A DNA stretch of 64,000 bases. It comes from Seriola aureovittata (lineage: Eukaryota > Chordata > Actinopteri > Carangiformes > Carangidae). Where the stretch lies: assembly GCF_021018895.1 (NCBI RefSeq), contig NC_079367.1, positions 30,996,288 through 31,060,287 on the forward strand. Direction: 5' to 3'. The notes beneath the pieces are model-generated. The model had not been told where the DNA came from, ran no database searches, and was given only the letters and a program-made list of their open reading frames with translations. Of the stretch, positions 63,699 through 64,000 are shown in pieces (positions within the stretch are counted from its first letter, which is position 1; every line of letters starts with the position of its first letter). The position numbers were made by a program, and so were the translations under genes.

Positions 63699-63843
63699 TC
63701 AGATCATGATGAGTGTGAGGAGGAGAGCTGTGTAGGAGGAGTGTGTGTGAACACGGTGGGTTCGTACTACTGCAGTTGTCAGCCTCCGCTGGTGCTCGAC
63801 GACACTCAGCGAAACTGTGTCAACTCCTCCCACCTCACTGTAG
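529..63843 (+). CDS. ltbp4: Latent TGF-beta-binding protein 4-like gene (24 internal exons; both ends outside window)
   Basis: Secreted matrix protein of the fibrillin/LTBP superfamily. The family tethers latent TGF-beta to microfibrils, and LTBP4 is known to help elastic-fibre assembly through fibulins. The domain order read here is hybrid domain end, linker, cbEGF, TB, Pro-rich linker, 13 EGFs, TB, 2 EGFs, which is the LTBP layout. LTBP4 rather than LTBP1/2/3 is favoured by recalled signatures: SPLPGLR..CCRG in the hybrid domain, [18 protein letters not shown] in the first full [10 protein letters not shown] after it, a CPGQ-containing [20 protein letters not shown] and CQNL EGFs, and a PPLVLD EGF at the end. 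About 3.4 kb of coding sequence is spread over 63 kb. All introns with both ends in the window are phase 1 and no disabling change is seen. The start codon and stop codon lie outside the window. Orthology would need a tree. Confidence 0.88.
1551..2850. mobile_element. Non-autonomous hAT-type DNA transposon
   Basis: Bounded by imperfect terminal inverted repeats CAGAGCTATTCAA and TTGAATAGGCCTG and flanked by a perfect 8-base direct repeat GTTTAGAA (1543-1550 and 2851-2858), the target-site length typical of hAT. No transposase frame remains. The interior holds (TG)n near 2431-2473 and (AG)n near 2533-2577, so the two microsatellites arose within the element. Confidence 0.75.
2851..4640. other. 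Intron sequence, mostly unclassified
   Basis: No coding signal. The stretch 3828-3935 resembles a widespread fish repeat built on attaattagttgat / caattagc motifs that recurs in this window near 28500-28810, 33440-33600 and 42690-42910. The remainder was not recognised. Confidence 0.4.
4640..5822. repeat. Dispersed fish repeat (family A), split by a solo LTR
   Basis: The halves 4640-4890 and 5721-5822 join into a repeat that also occurs at 32858-33059, 60955-61278 and, more diverged, 29130-29230 and 50120-50400. Shared words include cattctcatggacac, gtgtgacctcacaaaaca, atggttcatattttctatga and gtctgagtggagg. No coding capacity; origin unknown. Confidence 0.65.
4891..5720 (-). mobile_element. 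Solo LTR of a gypsy-type element
   Basis: Starts TGTCACGGGG and ends GTGATA on the + strand and is flanked by a perfect 5-base target duplication GGTTC (4886-4890 and 5721-5725). It shares scattered blocks with the LTR-derived ends of the element at 34072-37815 (accaggaagagcacaggcaaaactcgt, ggggcagagacgag, gaaatttcc), in the same minus orientation. No internal region remains, so it arose by LTR-LTR recombination. Confidence 0.78.
5823..7325. repeat. Intron stretch with three long (CA)n microsatellites
   Basis: (CA)n at about 6469-6502, 6615-6707 and 6795-6839, with a shorter run near 6970-6992. Frames across these give only Cys/Val or His/Thr runs and are not genes. Nothing else recognised. 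Confidence 0.6.
7330..7530 (+). pseudogene. LINE reverse-transcriptase tail fragment
   Basis: Decayed frame with [22 protein letters not shown] and similar, matching the end of vertebrate LINE reverse transcriptases (QN.AAR, ..H.TPLL...HWLPV). Stops interrupt it and no element ends were found. Confidence 0.5.
7560..8160. other. Intron, no gene seen
   Basis: AT-rich then AG-rich sequence (gagagagggagggagagagag near 7940-7965). No coding signal, RNA gene or element end recognised. Confidence 0.4.
10741..10908 (+). pseudogene. Coiled-coil frame of gag-like retroelement
   Basis: An open stretch reading [20 protein letters not shown] and then [20 protein letters not shown], ending at a TAA. It has the heptad pattern and Glu/Lys/Ala richness of a coiled coil. 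The upstream frame is not open to an obvious start. It precedes the gag-like domain at 11447-11880. Confidence 0.4.
11447..12089 (+). pseudogene. Frameshifted gag-like domain
   Basis: One frame gives [20 protein letters not shown] and HPNDFYKR; a second, after a break near 11680-11720, gives [20 protein letters not shown] and EIKKMTKMA. This order (HP..FY.RL, then LF..NLHP.VR.HV) resembles gag/capsid-like domains of fish LTR retroelements. A basic tail ([20 protein letters not shown]) follows. The frame is broken, so it is a relic. Class not determined. Confidence 0.45.
12950..14110 (-). pseudogene. L2/CR1-like LINE relic
   Basis: On the minus strand 14001-13759 reads [20 protein letters not shown], the C-G-V-P-Q-G-S box just upstream of the catalytic Asp pair in non-LTR reverse transcriptases. 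The rest is broken by stops and frameshifts; the 3' end (low coordinates) contains a degenerate acaaagtgctttacatgg motif often found in fish repeats. Class is a best guess. Confidence 0.45.
14485..14544 (+). CDS. ltbp4: ltbp4 exon: 60-base linker before first EGF
   Basis: A very short phase 1-1 exon reading [19 protein letters not shown]. It matches the CPxGFxxxNG..C linker that sits between hybrid domain and EGF in LTBPs. Acceptor ttagcag, donor gtgagt. Two N-glycosylation sequons (NSS, NGT). It lies after a 13.9 kb intron and is easily missed because it carries no ATG-initiated ORF. Confidence 0.8.
14640..15150. repeat. Dispersed fish repeat with 'TTTTACTTAA / AGTACTTCTTCCACC' words
   Basis: Contains acttttactttaa, gcagtacttttacttaaac and ctgagtacttcttccacc, a pattern repeated in this window near 29311-29410 (inverted), 32020-32110, 32690-32830 and 51570-51720. 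Non-coding; typical of an abundant acanthomorph repeat. Boundaries are approximate. Confidence 0.5.
15151..16375. other. Intron sequence ahead of the first cbEGF exon
   Basis: AT-rich, with an (AT)n/(ATT)n patch at 15558-15600 and (TG) words at 16351-16372 next to the acceptor. No gene or RNA recognised. Confidence 0.4.
16376..16498 (+). CDS. ltbp4: ltbp4 exon: calcium-binding EGF domain
   Basis: Encodes DVNEC...[16 protein letters not shown]...C with six cysteines, the D-x-N-E-C calcium motif and the C-x-N-x4-Y-x-C hydroxylation-type motif. The codon for the first D is split across the phase 1 intron. Acceptor tgtgtag follows a (TG) tract; donor gtaagt is followed by (CA)n. Confidence 0.88.
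16499..19986. other. Intron between cbEGF and TB exons
   Basis: Starts with (CA)n (16508-16555). Holds a GGA/AGG triplet patch at 17523-17562 and the degenerate T-rich tandem repeat at 19060-19350. Other open frames are short and unrecognised. No other element identified. Confidence 0.45.
19060..19350 (+). repeat. Degenerate T/G-rich minisatellite
   Basis: Roughly ten imperfect copies of a unit of about 20-30 bases built on ttgtgtctctttgtggtt and ttttgagtctctttg. It makes long low-complexity frames on both strands (Phe/Val/Leu on one, Lys/Thr/His on the other), which I do not take as genes. Confidence 0.65.
19987..20163 (+). CDS. ltbp4: ltbp4 exon: first full TB (8-Cys) domain
   Basis: Encodes [29 protein letters not shown] and [17 protein letters not shown]. 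This gives seven of eight TB cysteines including the CCC triplet; the eighth (KEIC) is in the next exon. NIT is an N-glycosylation sequon. Sequence is strongly LTBP4-like. Acceptor ctccacag is good; donor gttggt is weak, so exact use should be checked in RNA. Confidence 0.88.
20164..22162. other. Intron between the two TB exons
   Basis: Contains dispersed repeat family C (about 21040-21445), a short TTAGGG-like triple near 21758-21775 and a T-run at 21843-21860. A 148-codon frame at 20515-20961 has no recognisable domain. No gene called. Confidence 0.45.
21040..21445 (+). repeat. Dispersed repeat family C, copy 1
   Basis: Shares long stretches with 62010-62455: gcattaacagctgttta-like start, cttcattcctttact.accaacagctgtct, aagttagcatgctaac, gctgaagctctt and cagcagagaaaac. 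Both copies lie in the same orientation. Non-coding; type unknown. Confidence 0.65.
22163..22309 (+). CDS. ltbp4: ltbp4 exon: end of TB domain and start of linker
   Basis: Encodes [20 protein letters not shown] and then a polar stretch ending SQENQENQ. It supplies the last TB cysteine and the PGYHYSAS signature typical of LTBP4. Phase 1-1; acceptor cctgcag, donor gtagct. A 9-base GAGAACCAG direct repeat abuts the donor. The following intron is 7.3 kb and holds the young Ty3/gypsy insertion. Confidence 0.85.
23422..23639 (+). repeat. 5' LTR of Ty3/gypsy element
   Basis: 218 bases starting TGTATTGTAATGG and ending CATAACACTACA. It contains gtgaataaagtc near the 3' side, a likely polyadenylation signal. 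Same sequence as 27888-28105. Confidence 0.92.
23640..23652 (+). other. Primer-binding site (tRNA-Leu type)
   Basis: TGGTGTCAGAAGT starts immediately after the LTR. It complements the 3' end of a vertebrate tRNA-Leu including CCA. This is the expected place and form for the minus-strand primer site of an LTR retrotransposon. Confidence 0.75.
23661..27617 (+). CDS. Gag-Pol polyprotein of Ty3/gypsy retrotransposon
   Basis: Single frame of 1318 residues from the first ATG after the primer site. In order: gag region with CCHC knuckle [14 protein letters not shown] (about 245-258); aspartic protease DSGADTS (310-316); reverse transcriptase with YMDD (581-584); RNase H with its SADAS motif (Asp about 730); integrase zinc finger (H955, H959, C988, C991); catalytic D1019, D1072 and E1108 (spacing D-35-E); a short Pro-rich tail. 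Gag and Pol share one frame without a shift. It copies RNA into DNA and inserts it. All catalytic motifs are intact. Of the type often labelled K02A2.6-like in fish. Confidence 0.93.
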   Translation: MAKFPPPESFDFSRPEQWPEWRQRFHRYRIATKLNKEDAEVQVCRLLYSLGKEAEHVYKTFTFSDEEDQNDYETVMEKLESYFVPKVNTIHERARFHQRTQHAGETAEGYIRSLHELADTCAFAEAKDENIRDRLVIGILDKRLSEKLQLIPDLTLNKAVELVRQSEQVKQHVSEQGANANCAQVSEVAYKRPPPRDKQRHNNGHGFNKEAKAKQAQHVNKGHKCSRCGRVHAREDKCAARNAECRNCKKLGHFAVVCRSRVVNEVTAPEEESARSQVHFLGEITDVEDSSNAWTVKLPIQGIEIDFKIDSGADTSVIPEETFNQLQNKPKLKKTVNKLDSPGGKLNCLGHFVATTIRKEKRFRFKVNVTRGSHSHLLSRNVASAMGLIKRIEEINSTVQLKDSCPDEVGKLKIKPIKITLKEDAVPYSVSTARRVSVPMLPKVRQELDRMVKTGVIQPIKEPTEWCAPMVPVPKKNKDQPRLCVDLKMLNKAVKRERYVLPTIDDILPKLAGAKVFSLLDAASGFWQIPLDSESAKLTTFITPFGRFYFNRLPFGITSAPEIFQREMTELLQDHEGVAIYMDDILIYSDTTDEHEVRLQKTLDTLKKAGLRLNHEKCLLRQQQLIYLGHRIDEHGIQPDMAKVKAITELETPSNVTDLRRILGMIHYLGRYLPNLSEVTKPLNDLLKNDAAWSWTAAQEEAFKKVKQLVTKSPVLAFYDVNKPTIVSADASSYGLGGVLLQEHDGQLKPVSFCSRTLTTAEQHYAQIEKECLAAVWACEKFTRYLYGLDSFTLQSDHKPLIPLINYKDLHSVPVRCQRLLLRMMRYNPTAVYVPGKELVVADTLSRHPQAAVTQEIAELTSEIQAYEEAVLKSWPISPTKLDLVKQQTLEDAELQMVQHYVLSGWPKYAVKVPDKVKAYYTSRHSLTVSDNLVLYNDRIVVPEKMRPEILQRIHDGHQGIVKCRERAKCSVWWPRISRDIQEIVSTCKHCQESKPTQKREPLITTPLPNRPWERVAADICELNTQHYLVVVDYFSRYIEIAYLKDMSSETTRAKLKNIFSRWGCPNELITDNGPQFSGRAFMQFSQEYDFRHITTSPHYAQANGEAERAVQTAKKILRQADPFLALMIYRATPLQATGVSPAQLMLGRQIRTTVPTLETKLQPVWPDLQHVRQVDERVKQGYRHAYNNRHDVRPLPELQSGLSVAVKLDSEKGWTKTATVLKQCDSPRSYLVQTDGRVLRRNRRHLRPLLSAPNTSEKGGEDHIECDGEPHSPAPASDPPPDPPPDPPPVTVPVTPVHMTSSGRLVKPPDRYGEYVK
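27888..28105 (+). repeat. 3' LTR of Ty3/gypsy element
   Basis: 218 bases, same sequence as the 5' LTR, followed by the target duplication GTGAT. The purine-rich stretch aaagtaagggtga just upstream is a plausible plus-strand primer tract. Confidence 0.92.
28354..29593. other. Intron with dispersed repeats
   Basis: Contains an attaatcgatta-type repeat at about 28500-28810, a diverged family A copy near 29130-29230 and the aagtaaaagcac-type repeat near 29311-29410. No gene. Confidence 0.45.
29594..29989 (+). CDS. ltbp4: ltbp4 exon: Ser/Pro/Gln-rich linker
   Basis: Phase 1-1 open frame of 131 full codons, rich in Gly/Ser in the first half and Pro/Gln in the second ([15 protein letters not shown]). 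It contains no cysteine and fits the poorly conserved proline-rich hinge between the first TB domain and the EGF array of LTBPs. Acceptor ctctcag, donor gtaaca. The assignment rests on position, phase and composition rather than on homology. Confidence 0.75.
30166..30339 (+). CDS. ltbp4: ltbp4 exon: second Pro-rich linker
   Basis: Phase 1-1 frame encoding a Pro/Ser/Arg-rich, cysteine-free segment ([16 protein letters not shown], then [15 protein letters not shown]). Acceptor is the tandem cagcag at 30160-30165; use of the upstream AG would add one Ala in frame. Donor gtgagt. It continues the hinge of the previous exon. Confidence 0.72.
30641..30769 (+). CDS. ltbp4: ltbp4 exon: non-calcium EGF domain opening the EGF array
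   Basis: Encodes [17 protein letters not shown]...TCVCYQGY...C with six EGF cysteines but no D-x-D/N-E-C calcium motif at its start, as in human LTBP4 (GMCQRNPQVCGPGRC). The acceptor is a tandem acagcag (30634-30640); the alternative site adds one residue. Donor gtgaga runs into (CA)n. Confidence 0.85.
30774..30816 (+). repeat. (CA)n at 5' end of intron
   Basis: About 21 CA units five bases after a donor. The same 605-base intron ends with a long (GT)n. Confidence 0.9.
31296..31372 (+). repeat. (GT)n at 3' end of intron
   Basis: About 38 GT units with one A interruption, ending at the AG acceptor at 31373-31374. It takes the place of the pyrimidine tract. Confidence 0.9.
31375..31500 (+). 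CDS. ltbp4: ltbp4 exon: calcium-binding EGF
   Basis: Encodes [19 protein letters not shown]...YRCVCPSGY...C with six cysteines and the calcium motif. The acceptor tgtag directly follows a (GT)n tract of about 75 bases and has no ordinary pyrimidine tract. Donor gtgacg is weak. Phase 1-1, so skipping would keep frame. Confidence 0.87.
31612..31725 (+). CDS. ltbp4: ltbp4 exon: short calcium-binding EGF
   Basis: A 114-base phase 1-1 exon encoding [17 protein letters not shown]...YRCVCRLGY...C. The spacing between the first two cysteines is short. It closely resembles the exon at 33811 (same length, shared NGRCEN and SYRCVC). Acceptor ccctcag, donor gtaagg; intron upstream is only 111 bases. Confidence 0.88.
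31726..33185. other. Intron with dispersed repeats
   Basis: Holds an (AT) patch near 31848-31861, an ATAAT pentamer repeat at 32388-32417, ttacttaagt-type repeats near 32030-32110 and 32690-32830, and a family A copy at 32858-33059. No gene seen. Confidence 0.5.
33186..33305 (+). CDS. ltbp4: ltbp4 exon: CPGQ-type calcium-binding EGF
   Basis: A 120-base phase 1-1 exon encoding [22 protein letters not shown] and a [10 protein letters not shown] end with six cysteines. The C-x2-C spacing late in the domain and CPGQ motif mark a subtype that occurs three times in this gene (also 42228 and 42429). Acceptor tttcag follows a (GT)n tract; donor gtaaca. Confidence 0.88.
33811..33924 (+). CDS. ltbp4: ltbp4 exon: short calcium-binding EGF (paralogue of 31612 exon)
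   Basis: A 114-base phase 1-1 exon encoding [18 protein letters not shown] and [16 protein letters not shown] with six cysteines. Its length, cysteine spacing and residues mirror the exon at 31612, suggesting duplication. Acceptor tctgcag, donor gtaaag. The following 8.3 kb intron is filled by a gypsy element and a nest of insertions. Confidence 0.88.
34210..34273 (-). other. tRNA-Gly(GCC)-like sequence inside gypsy LTR
   Basis: On the minus strand the stretch has a D-arm-like ggtccagtggtaa, an anticodon-arm-like cctgccacacagg and a B-box ggttcgagtcc. The acceptor stem does not pair, so it is not a working tRNA gene. The second copy at the other end (37281-37320) keeps only the first half and then diverges. 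Confidence 0.5.
34510..35700 (-). pseudogene. Integrase fragment of gypsy element
   Basis: Minus-strand frames show [33 protein letters not shown] and [10 protein letters not shown], the DDE integrase core (Asp, Asp, Glu), then [17 protein letters not shown] of the C-terminal domain. The zinc-finger part lies in another frame at 35423-35710. The end runs into LTR-derived sequence. Confidence 0.82.
35707..36744 (-). pseudogene. Reverse transcriptase / RNase H fragment of gypsy element
   Basis: Minus-strand frame with [25 protein letters not shown], a lost catalytic box (the usual Y-x-D-D region after PFGL is deleted), FLGY, then RNase H residues [16 protein letters not shown] and WTDHKNLEY. 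The reverse transcriptase therefore lacks its active-site motif. Frameshifted at both ends. Confidence 0.8.
36806..37290 (-). pseudogene. Gag fragment of defective gypsy element
   Basis: Minus-strand frame with [18 protein letters not shown] and later [13 protein letters not shown], then in a shifted frame a CCHC knuckle [14 protein letters not shown] (near 36835-36880). The start is replaced by LTR-derived sequence, and a frameshift separates the capsid-like part from the knuckle. Confidence 0.75.
37822..39589. other. Intron sequence, unclassified; CpG-bearing patch
   Basis: AT-rich stretch, then a CpG-containing segment at about 38570-39130 with a short Ser/Pro/Gln-rich frame (38536-38844) that matches nothing I know. 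Could be a decayed transposon. No gene called. Confidence 0.35.
39643..40834. mobile_element. hAT-like element carrying an L2 tail
   Basis: Left end CAATGGTTAC and right end GGAACCACTACTG are similar as inverted repeats, and the right end resembles the 'gggaaccact' ends common in vertebrate hAT elements. Flanked by TAAGG on both sides (39638-39642 and 40835-40839), shorter than the 8 bases usual for hAT, so class is uncertain. Confidence 0.45.
39710..40345 (+). pseudogene. L2-type LINE 3' end
   Basis: Frame to 40264 reads [59 protein letters not shown] and [12 protein letters not shown], the C-terminal end of an L2/CR1-type reverse transcriptase. It is followed by ccttgagtgccaagaaagg and an (ATT)n tail near 40330-40345. 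The 5' part is missing, as expected of a truncated LINE copy. Confidence 0.8.
41022..41746. mobile_element. PIF/Harbinger-type DNA transposon relic
   Basis: Perfect 16-base terminal inverted repeats GGCCCTCATTTATCAA / TTGATAAATGAGGGCC with a 3-base duplication AAT at both sides (41019-41021 and 41747-41749). Inside, near 41243-41400, broken frames read [18 protein letters not shown] and [20 protein letters not shown], which resembles the Myb/SANT-like DNA-binding protein that Harbinger elements carry as a second gene. No transposase left. Confidence 0.8.
42228..42347 (+). CDS. ltbp4: ltbp4 exon: CPGQ-type calcium-binding EGF
   Basis: A 120-base phase 1-1 exon encoding [19 protein letters not shown] and [10 protein letters not shown]...C. 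It is the paralogue of the exon at 33186. Acceptor tgttcag; donor CAG|gtacac merges into a (CA)n tract that fills half of the 81-base intron downstream. Confidence 0.88.
42429..42548 (+). CDS. ltbp4: ltbp4 exon: third CPGQ-type calcium-binding EGF
   Basis: A 120-base phase 1-1 exon encoding [19 protein letters not shown] and [17 protein letters not shown]. Acceptor ctctttag after a TC-rich tract; donor gtacac then (CA)n. Separated from the previous EGF exon by only 81 bases, which fits local exon duplication. Confidence 0.88.
42549..43658. other. Intron with (CA)n and a (TG)n/(CA)n palindrome
   Basis: (CA)n follows the donor (42549-42604). A fish repeat with caattaattatt words lies near 42690-42910. 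At 43111-43182 a (TG)n run meets a (CA)n run around gcgcacgcgc. No gene. Confidence 0.5.
43659..43784 (+). CDS. ltbp4: ltbp4 exon: calcium-binding EGF
   Basis: Phase 1-1 exon encoding [21 protein letters not shown], then FRCDCPPGY...C with six cysteines. Acceptor tcctgcag with a good pyrimidine tract; donor gtgagt. Intron to the next exon is 214 bases and largely (GT)n. Confidence 0.88.
43936..43993 (+). repeat. (GT)n before acceptor
   Basis: About 28 GT units ending at cctcag of the exon at 43999. It makes up a quarter of the 214-base intron. Confidence 0.9.
43999..44124 (+). CDS. ltbp4: ltbp4 exon: calcium-binding EGF (NECLE.DFCF type)
   Basis: Phase 1-1 exon encoding [19 protein letters not shown] and YSCVCSQGF...C. 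The NECLExDFCF signature recalls a single specific EGF in human LTBP4, supporting orthology and register. Acceptor cctcag follows about 57 bases of (GT)n; donor gtgagt. Confidence 0.88.
44400..45392 (-). pseudogene. IS630/Tc1/mariner-type transposase relic
   Basis: On the minus strand: [20 protein letters not shown] then [20 protein letters not shown], a helix-turn-helix end; [15 protein letters not shown] further on; then [13 protein letters not shown] with the first catalytic Asp, [16 protein letters not shown], and [11 protein letters not shown] with the second catalytic Asp. Several stops and frameshifts break it. No inverted-repeat ends found. It lies directly against the BEL/Pao relic and has the same orientation. 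Confidence 0.75.
45400..49506 (-). mobile_element. Decayed BEL/Pao LTR retrotransposon
   Basis: Minus-strand pieces are in BEL/Pao order: gag (48836-48201, [16 protein letters not shown] and [20 protein letters not shown]); a [13 protein letters not shown] segment (48051-47900); protease-region frames (47729-47137, with [14 protein letters not shown]); [20 protein letters not shown] (47061-46870); reverse transcriptase start (46845-46498, [26 protein letters not shown]); RNase H-region ETPRLEL-like [19 protein letters not shown] and [12 protein letters not shown] (45907-45668). Integrase and LTRs were not found. Many frameshifts and stops: inactive. Confidence 0.8.
48201..49506 (-). pseudogene. 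BEL/Pao gag relic
   Basis: N-terminal frame 49506-49213 and main frame 48836-48201. The linking part is low-complexity: a (CAG)n of nine units at about 49036-49064 reads as Leu or Ala runs depending on frame. The main part has the [11 protein letters not shown] and [20 protein letters not shown] residues typical of Pao gag (the DUF1759-type region). Confidence 0.72.
49510..51339. other. Intron with a diverged family A repeat
   Basis: Family A words recur at 50120-50400 (gtcactgtgacctcacaaaacacctg, ggtcaaaggtcaa, actgtgacatcacaatgtt). Nothing else recognised up to the exon at 51340. Confidence 0.45.
51340..51462 (+). CDS. ltbp4: ltbp4 exon: calcium-binding EGF
   Basis: Phase 1-1 exon encoding [29 protein letters not shown] and a final C, six cysteines. 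Acceptor ctctgtag after a TC tract; donor CTCG|gtacac leads into (CA)n. It lies between two large transposon-filled introns (7.2 kb and 5.8 kb). Confidence 0.87.
52412..52475 (+). repeat. Isolated L2-type LINE 3' tail
   Basis: The string ggtgtccttgagtgccaag, then ggcgcctttaaataaaatg and (ATT)n, nearly repeats the tail at 40289-40345. Only the terminal 60 bases are present, a severely 5'-truncated copy. Confidence 0.75.
53150..55660 (-). pseudogene. RTE-clade (Rex3-like) LINE, degenerate
   Basis: On the minus strand from high to low coordinates: endonuclease remnants ([44 protein letters not shown]; 55502-54774); reverse transcriptase pieces ([50 protein letters not shown]; 54665-54206); [16 protein letters not shown] (54000-53764); and a C-terminal basic tail ([16 protein letters not shown]; 53756-53199). 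Frameshifts and stops throughout, catalytic box lost. The 5' end is truncated near 55660. Assigned Rex3-like from recalled tail sequence. Confidence 0.8.
55661..57110. other. Intron, unclassified; possible solo LTR
   Basis: Sequence near 55900-56708 has a minus-strand AATAAAGTATAATT and begins (minus) TGTAACGGCACTCCCCC, which would suit an LTR, but no target duplication or second end was found. Frames are short and unrecognised. Confidence 0.3.
57119..57186 (-). mobile_element. tRNA-derived SINE head
   Basis: On the minus strand the stretch reads ggcgactgtggatcaggagg, tagagc, then ggttcgaacccc, matching the A and B boxes of RNA polymerase III promoters in a fish tRNA-type SINE. It ends 90 bases before the exon at 57276. 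Folding to a working tRNA is not expected. Confidence 0.65.
57276..57407 (+). CDS. ltbp4: ltbp4 exon: calcium-binding EGF (CGSQRCEN type)
   Basis: A 132-base phase 1-1 exon encoding [31 protein letters not shown] and a final C. The C-x3-C late spacing and CGSQRCEN match an EGF present in human LTBP4 as an adjacent pair; only one copy is seen here. Acceptor tttcag, donor gtgagt. A tRNA-derived SINE ends about 90 bases upstream. Confidence 0.87.
58183..58308 (+). CDS. ltbp4: ltbp4 exon: calcium-binding EGF
   Basis: Phase 1-1 exon encoding [29 protein letters not shown] and a final C. It carries an NKT sequon and the CQNL signature of the LTBP4 EGF at this place. Acceptor cttccag, donor gtatgt. 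Confidence 0.87.
59279..59419 (+). CDS. ltbp4: ltbp4 exon: last EGF before the TB domain
   Basis: A 141-base phase 1-1 exon encoding [38 protein letters not shown] and a short tail. The acidic stretch after CVC and the E-E-F-D match the EGF that precedes the LAP-binding-type TB domain in LTBPs. Acceptor cacgcag after a TC tract; donor gtacat. Confidence 0.87.
60195..60292 (-). mobile_element. tRNA-derived SINE fragment
   Basis: The minus strand shows aatcagaaggttggtggttc and then ggctcctccagtccac, a diverged B box and downstream body of the same SINE family as 57119-57186. The A-box half is absent. Confidence 0.5.
60955..61278 (+). repeat. Dispersed fish repeat (family A), best copy
   Basis: The least broken copy: ccgtcccattctcatggaca, ttggcacaaaacattcacc, cagtgtgacctcacaaaaca, atggttcatattttctatga and tagtctgagtggaggagg. 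It shows the undisturbed sequence across the point where the solo LTR entered the copy at 4640-5822. Confidence 0.65.
61443..61727 (+). CDS. ltbp4: ltbp4 exon: poly-Ser linker and TB domain (TB3 type)
   Basis: Encodes VGPNY, 20 consecutive Ser, a hydrophobic/proline stretch ([16 protein letters not shown]), then [28 protein letters not shown] and HACPP: seven TB cysteines, the eighth being in the next exon. In LTBP1/3 this domain binds the TGF-beta propeptide; here the dipeptide before the seventh Cys is His-Ala. NTS is a sequon. The acceptor is a tandem gcagcag (61436-61442): the upstream site adds one residue. Donor gtcaga is weak. Confidence 0.87.
61457..61516 (+). repeat. Coding (TCC)n microsatellite
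   Basis: Twenty serine codons in a row, the first dozen nearly all TCC, later mixed with TCA and TCG. It lies in the linker before the third TB domain. Confidence 0.9.
62010..62455 (+). repeat. Dispersed repeat family C, copy 2
   Basis: Second copy of the repeat at 21040-21445, same orientation, sharing cattcctttactcaccaaca, aagttagcatgctaac and gctgaagctcttgg. Non-coding. Confidence 0.65.
62851..62922 (+). CDS. ltbp4: ltbp4 exon: end of TB domain
   Basis: A 72-base phase 1-1 exon encoding [18 protein letters not shown] and FSYR. It gives the eighth TB cysteine and the LCPxGRGY signature of LTBPs at this place. Acceptor tatgcag; donor AGAG|gtacac followed by about 100 bases of (CA)n. Confidence 0.85.
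62923..63029 (+). repeat. (CA)n beginning at a donor
   Basis: More than 100 bases of (CA)n with few interruptions, starting within the gtacac donor itself. Confidence 0.9.
63383..63511 (+). CDS. ltbp4: ltbp4 exon: calcium-binding EGF
   Basis: Phase 1-1 exon encoding [20 protein letters not shown], then [11 protein letters not shown]...LEC with six cysteines. The VCK.GVCVN and YSCYCS.GY residues match the first EGF after the third TB in human LTBP4. Acceptor tcccag, donor gtatga then (CA)n. Confidence 0.88.
63643..63698 (+). repeat. (GT)n before acceptor
   Basis: About 28 GT units with one A interruption, directly before ctcag of the last exon in the window. The same 191-base intron starts with CA-rich sequence. 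Confidence 0.9.
63703..63843 (+). CDS. ltbp4: ltbp4 exon: calcium-binding EGF (PPLVLD type), last in window
   Basis: A 141-base phase 1-1 exon encoding [32 protein letters not shown] and a final C plus tail NSSHLTV. Cys-Gln-Pro-Pro-Leu-Val-Leu-Asp is an LTBP4-type signature. Acceptor tctcag follows about 55 bases of (GT)n; donor gtaaga. The gene continues beyond the window. Confidence 0.87.
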
Positions 63844-64000
63844 GTAAGACACCTGCCTTCATCATCCTCCTCCATCCCTTCACTCATCATTTACATACCT
63901 CCTCTTTTCTTTTTCTTTCCTCTCATCCTTTGCTGTCTTTCCTCCCTATGTTTACAACCTCTCATTTACTGTCCACTTGTCTTTTTTTCCCAATTTTCCC

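Overview
The window is vertebrate nuclear DNA, almost certainly from a ray-finned (percomorph-like) fish. The evidence is long introns packed with fish-type transposons (Ty3/gypsy, BEL/Pao, Rex3/RTE-like and L2-like LINEs, hAT, Harbinger, Tc1/mariner-type), abundant (CA)n/(GT)n microsatellites, and one split gene of modular extracellular-matrix type.

The only host gene I can support is on the + strand and runs through the whole window, open at both ends: a latent TGF-beta-binding protein, best matching LTBP4. I resolved 24 coding exons between 529 and 63843. In order they encode the end of the hybrid domain, a 60-base linker exon, a calcium-binding EGF domain, a full 8-cysteine TB domain, two Pro/Gln/Ser-rich linker exons, thirteen tandem EGF domains, a poly-Ser linker plus a second full TB domain, and two more EGF domains. 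Every intron whose two ends lie in the window is phase 1, and no stop or frameshift is seen, so the gene looks intact. The signal peptide and N-terminus lie upstream; the last TB domain and terminal EGF pair lie downstream.

The rest is intron. 632-14484: a hAT element, a solo gypsy LTR, microsatellites, a decayed gag-like retroelement and an L2-like LINE. 22310-29593: a TIR-bounded DNA transposon split by a full-length Ty3/gypsy element with identical LTRs and one long gag-pol ORF. 33925-42227: a defective minus-strand gypsy element and a multi-level nest (solo LTR, hAT-like element, L2 tail, Harbinger element). 44125-51339: a Tc1/mariner-type transposase relic next to a decayed BEL/Pao element. 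51463-57275: an L2 tail, a decayed RTE/Rex3-like LINE and a tRNA-derived SINE.

The most notable host-gene feature is simple repeats placed at splice sites. Many donors run straight into (CA)n and several acceptors are preceded by (TG)n. Three introns carry (CA)n at the 5' end and (TG)n at the 3' end, the layout of the RNA-bridged intron class described in fish. No CRISPR, operon, bacterial feature or clearly new protein system was found. All splice sites are inferred by eye from GT/AG, phase and domain fit.
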